24,434 bases of DNA from an uncultured Bacteroidales bacterium (lineage in GTDB: Bacteria; Bacteroidota; Bacteroidia; Bacteroidales; UBA932). Positions 22,288 to 24,434 of this stretch are shown here, piece by piece; position 1 is the stretch's first letter; each line of letters starts with the position of its first letter. A model generated the notes under the pieces. The model worked only from the letters and a program-made list of their open reading frames with translations, did not search any database and was not told the origin of the DNA. The position numbers and the translations under genes were made by a program. The stretch lies in the NCBI GenBank assembly GCA_946406095.1, contig CAMJJO010000013.1:1-24434 (forward strand), written 5' to 3'.

Positions 22288-22295
22288 CAAATATA
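22288..22295 (-). promoter_or_regulatory. -7 box immediately before the SDR start codon
   Basis: On the minus strand this reads TATATTTG, exact to TAnnTTTG, followed by CCGGG and then the ATG at 22282. Transcription would begin within about 0-3 nt of the ATG, predicting a leaderless mRNA. Confidence 0.6.
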
Positions 22296-22359
22296 ATTAT
22301 AATTATCAATACGGCGCGCCGCCGATCCCTGCCGGATAGGACAAATGGCTGGATAAGAG

Positions 22360-22791
22360 CTATTTGATTGAAATCTGCTTGACGGTCTCAGGCTTCTGGA
22401 TCTTTTCTCGCTTGGGGAGATGGACGTTCAGGACGCCATTCTCCATGCAGGCTTCGATCTTTTCCTGGTCGACATCGTCAGGCAGGAGCAGAGTCTGGGC
22501 AAATTTCTCGTAGGAGAATTCGCGACGGAGGAAACGGCCATGCTTATGGTCCTCCTTATGCTCGTTCTTCTTTTCCATCGCAATCTGGAGGTTGCCCTCA
22601 TTGTCGACATGGATCTGGAAGTCTTCCTTGGTGAGGCCCGGAGCGGCGAGCTCCACTTCGTATTCTTTTTCGTTTTCTATGACGTTGATGGCAGGAGCAG
22701 TATAATTTGTCCTTTCCATCCAGCTGTTGTCGAAGAAGTCGTTGAAAATGTCCGGCAACCAGCTATCAGCAGTTCTACGTACAGGTAACAT
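22360..22791 (-). CDS. Hsp20/alpha-crystallin small heat-shock protein
   Basis: Encodes 143 residues of an ATP-independent holdase that binds unfolding proteins as cytosolic oligomers. It has a short N-terminal arm (MLPVRRTADSWLPDIFNDFF) and the alpha-crystallin domain from about residue 35 (APAINVIENEKEYEVELAAP; LTKEDFQIHVDNEGNLQIAM; RREFSYEKFAQTLLLPDDVD; MENGVLNVHLPKRE). The C-terminal tail carries an I-x-I anchor (Ile140-Ser-Ile142). Length is typical. The long upstream region carries two palindromes, a promoter-like box shared with groS and a leader hairpin, so heat-shock control together with groSL is likely (inference). No Shine-Dalgarno is present. Confidence 0.97.
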   Translation of the reverse strand: MLPVRRTADSWLPDIFNDFFDNSWMERTNYTAPAINVIENEKEYEVELAAPGLTKEDFQIHVDNEGNLQIAMEKKNEHKEDHKHGRFLRREFSYEKFAQTLLLPDDVDQEKIEACMENGVLNVHLPKREKIQKPETVKQISIK

Positions 22792-22821
22792 AATTCAAAA
22801 ACTTTAATCGTCACGGTTTCC

Positions 22822-22833
22822 GGCCGTCCGGCC
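22822..22833 (-). promoter_or_regulatory. Leader hairpin upstream of hsp20
   Basis: GGCCG-ga-CGGCC on the minus strand forms a 5-bp GC stem that can extend through CGG...CCG pairs. A second small hairpin, TCCC-gcaa-GGGA, lies just upstream near 22849-22860. If transcription starts near 22857, both would be in or at the edge of the 5' leader. A thermosensor role is possible but untested. Confidence 0.35.
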
Positions 22834-22868
22834 ATCTTGCCGTATCCCTTGCGGGACACATTGGTAGA

Positions 22869-22885
22869 TACAAACTGCGAACCAA
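22869..22885 (-). promoter_or_regulatory. Candidate hsp20 promoter sharing the groS -24/-12-like box
   Basis: The minus strand reads TTGGTTCGCAGTTTGTA. It matches the groS box CTGGCACGCAGGTTGAT at most positions, with identical GG-to-TTG spacing and the common core CGCAG. It lies 77 nt upstream of the hsp20 ATG. The shared core in two heat-shock genes supports a regulatory role; the sigma factor is unknown. Confidence 0.45.
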
Positions 22886-22897
22886 CCCCTTTTTTGA

Positions 22898-22928
22898 GCC
22901 AAAATGGCAAGAAGATGACATTTTGTCC
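22898..22928. promoter_or_regulatory. Tandem palindromes upstream of hsp20
   Basis: GCCA-AAA-TGGC (22898-22908) and GACA-TTT-TGTC (22917-22927) are two perfect 4+3+4 palindromes whose centres are 19 bp apart, about two helix turns. The second has the same half-sites as the groS palindrome TGACA-ATT-TGTCA (2205-2217). They look like paired operator sites for a dimeric regulator. Confidence 0.5.
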
Positions 22929-22962
22929 GTTTTCAACAAGTTGCTGGCTTACTGCATTTTAC

Positions 22963-22998
22963 AAAATCAGGTGTGTCGAATTCGGCACACCTGATTTT
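22963..22998. terminator. Intrinsic terminator downstream of pnp
   Basis: Arms AAAATCAGGTGTG (22963-22975) and CACACCTGATTTT (22986-22998) enclose TCGAATTCGG, itself pairing around CGAATTCG, so the whole 36 bp is almost one palindrome. A/T runs at both ends allow termination on either strand. It sits 42 bp after the pnp stop codon. Confidence 0.85.
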
Positions 22999-23040
22999 AT
23001 AATTAGTTAATACTCAGTCCGTTACGAAAAACACTCCACT

Positions 23041-24434
23041 TTAGTAGAGTTCGTCCACGGGCTCCTTGTAGTCGTCGGCCTGGGGAGCGGGAGCCTGCTC
23101 GCGACGCGGCTTGAAGCTGCGACGCTCGCCACGGTCCTGGCGCTCGCCGTCGCGACGCTCGCGACGATCTCCGTCACGGCGTTCGCGGCGTTCTCCACCC
23201 TCACGGCGCTCACCGCCCTCGCGGCGAGGTCCACGGTCGTTTCCACCTTCGCGGCGGGGTCCGCGGCCACCCTTAGGCTCGACATAGCCCTCGGGCTTCT
23301 CGGTGAGAGCGCGCATGGAAAGGCGCATCTTGCCGGTCTTGGCATCGATCTCGAGAAGCTTCACGTCAACCTCCTGGCCAACGGTCAGCACGTCCTCTAC
23401 CTTCTCGGTCTTTGTCCAGGCGATCTCGCTCACGTGGAGCAGGCCTTCCTTGCCGGGAAGGATTTCCACGAATGCACCGAAATCAAGGATGCTGACCACC
23501 TTTCCGTGGTAGGTCTGGCCTGCCTCGGGAACAGCGCAGATGCCCTTGATCCACTCCAGAGCCTTCTGCATTGCTTCCTTATCGGCGGAGGCGACATCGA
23601 CCACACCTTCGGTAATGTTGGTGCCGGGGATGGGAACTTCCTCGATGTTGATGGTAGCTCCGGTCTCCTTCTGGATCTTCTGGATGGTCTCGCCGCCCTT
23701 TCCGATCACTGCGCCGATGAACTCGGCAGGGATGCGGATCTGCTCGATACGAGGCACGAAAGGCTTGTAGTCTGCGCGAGGTTCGGCGATGGTCTTGAGC
23801 ATCTCGCCCATGATGTGGATACGTCCCTGGCGGGCCTGCTCGAGTGCCTTAGCGAGCACCTCGTAGCTGAGGCCGTCGACCTTGATATCCATCTGGGTGG
23901 CGGTGATGCCGTCGGCGGTGCCGGTGACCTTGAAGTCCATGTCGCCGAGGTGATCCTCGTCGCCGAGGATGTCGGTGAGGATGGCGTAACGGTCGTTGGG
24001 GCGCTCAGCGTCGGTGATCAGGCCCATTGCAACACCTGCGACGGGCTTCTTGATCTTGACGCCGGCATCCATCAGTGCGAGGCATCCGCCACAGACGGAA
24101 GCCATCGAAGACGAACCGTTGGATTCGAGGATATCGGAAACTACGCGAACTGCGTAGGGATTCTCGGGTGCGAGCGGAACCACGGGCTTGAGGGCACGCA
24201 TTGCGAGGTTGCCGTGGCCGATTTCGCGGCGTCCGGTTGCACGGATAGGCTTGGCCTCACCGGTGGCGAACGGAGGGAAGTTATAGTGCAGCACGAACTG
24301 CTGGTCTTCCTGGATCAGGACTTCGTCCATCTCCTTCATATCCATCTTGGTGCCGAGGGTGACGGTCGCGAGGGACTGCGTCTCGCCGCGGGTGAAGATG
24401 GCGGAGCCGTGGGCGCAGGGGAGGTAGTCCACCT
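23041..24434 (-). CDS. pnp: Polynucleotide phosphorylase, C-terminal part (5' end outside the window)
   Basis: At least 464 residues are present and the gene continues past the right edge. PNPase degrades RNA 3' to 5' phosphorolytically, as a trimer. The window begins inside the second RNase-PH-like domain (HGSAIFTRGETQSLATVTLG; GRREIGHGNLAMRAL; DILESNGSSSMASVCGG; DILGDEDHLGDMDFKVTGT). The KH domain (IPAEFIGAVIGKGGETIQKI) and the S1 domain (YHGKVVSILDFGAFVEILPG; LLHVSEIAW) follow. A tail of about 75 residues rich in Arg, Gly and Glu (repeats of RREGG, GERRE and RRDG) precedes DYKEPVDELY; its basic, disordered character suggests extra RNA binding. The GTG at 24432 is an internal valine, not a start. 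A terminator follows at 22963-22998. Confidence 0.98.
   Translation of the reverse strand, partial: VDYLPCAHGSAIFTRGETQSLATVTLGTKMDMKEMDEVLIQEDQQFVLHYNFPPFATGEAKPIRATGRREIGHGNLAMRALKPVVPLAPENPYAVRVVSDILESNGSSSMASVCGGCLALMDAGVKIKKPVAGVAMGLITDAERPNDRYAILTDILGDEDHLGDMDFKVTGTADGITATQMDIKVDGLSYEVLAKALEQARQGRIHIMGEMLKTIAEPRADYKPFVPRIEQIRIPAEFIGAVIGKGGETIQKIQKETGATINIEEVPIPGTNITEGVVDVASADKEAMQKALEWIKGICAVPEAGQTYHGKVVSILDFGAFVEILPGKEGLLHVSEIAWTKTEKVEDVLTVGQEVDVKLLEIDAKTGKMRLSMRALTEKPEGYVEPKGGRGPRREGGNDRGPRREGGERREGGERRERRDGDRRERRDGERQDRGERRSFKPRREQAPAPQADDYKEPVDELY

Noticed and set aside
22313..22345. Terminator for hsp20 around GGCGCGCC
   Set aside because: The GC-rich segment has a short palindrome but no adequate stem with a T-run on the minus strand.
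24430..24432. GTG as the pnp start codon
   Set aside because: The family needs the first RNase-PH domain upstream and the frame is still open at the edge, so this is an internal Val in a truncated gene.

Overview
The window looks like the chromosome of a gut-type member of the Bacteroidales (phylum Bacteroidota). The evidence is the protein flavours (PPDK, PIN-PhoH ATPase, thioester-less alpha-2-macroglobulin, many short lipoproteins), Bacteroidota-type -7 promoter boxes (TAnnTTTG) upstream of many genes, and an almost complete lack of Shine-Dalgarno sequences. I cannot name the genus. No rRNA, tRNA, CRISPR array, transposase or phage gene is visible.

Layout, left to right. 1-220: 5' tip of a leftward membrane transporter gene, its promoter and a nested inverted-repeat element. 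221-5737 (minus): a GH3 glycosidase lipoprotein and glyA (1 nt apart), then groS-groL. 5769-6800 (plus): a SpoU/TrmH-type RNA methyltransferase and a small lipoprotein, ending at a shared bidirectional terminator. 6856-12143 (minus): ppdK, a PIN-PhoH ATPase and a stand-alone PurL/AIR-synthase-like protein. 12188-19427 (plus): folC, an alpha-2-macroglobulin-like protein and truB, joined by two ATGA stop/start overlaps. 19420-22282 (minus): a lipoprotein, a phosphodiester glycosidase (NAGPA) protein, a TlpA-like lipoprotein and an SDR oxidoreductase. 22360-24434 (minus): an Hsp20 chaperone and the C-terminal three-fifths or so of polynucleotide phosphorylase, cut by the window edge.

Most genes are ordinary housekeeping functions: protein folding, one-carbon/folate metabolism, RNA modification and decay, central carbon metabolism and envelope lipoproteins. 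glyA and folC are both folate/one-carbon genes, and groESL and hsp20 are both heat-shock genes with what looks like a common control region.

The most unusual signal is a set of nested palindromic elements of about 100-146 bp. One is intergenic after groL. Three lie inside the reading frames of conserved enzymes (two in folC, one in truB) without breaking them, adding roughly 40-55 residues at family-variable positions. This resembles the in-frame palindromic elements known from Rickettsia, and I know of no description of it in Bacteroidales. Second is a shared promoter/operator layout upstream of groS and hsp20: a GACA-N3-TGTC palindrome, a -24/-12-like box and leader hairpins. Third is a group of genes whose -7 box lies only 5-8 nt before the ATG, which predicts leaderless mRNAs, including two compact divergent promoters built on (near-)palindromic pairs of -7 boxes.
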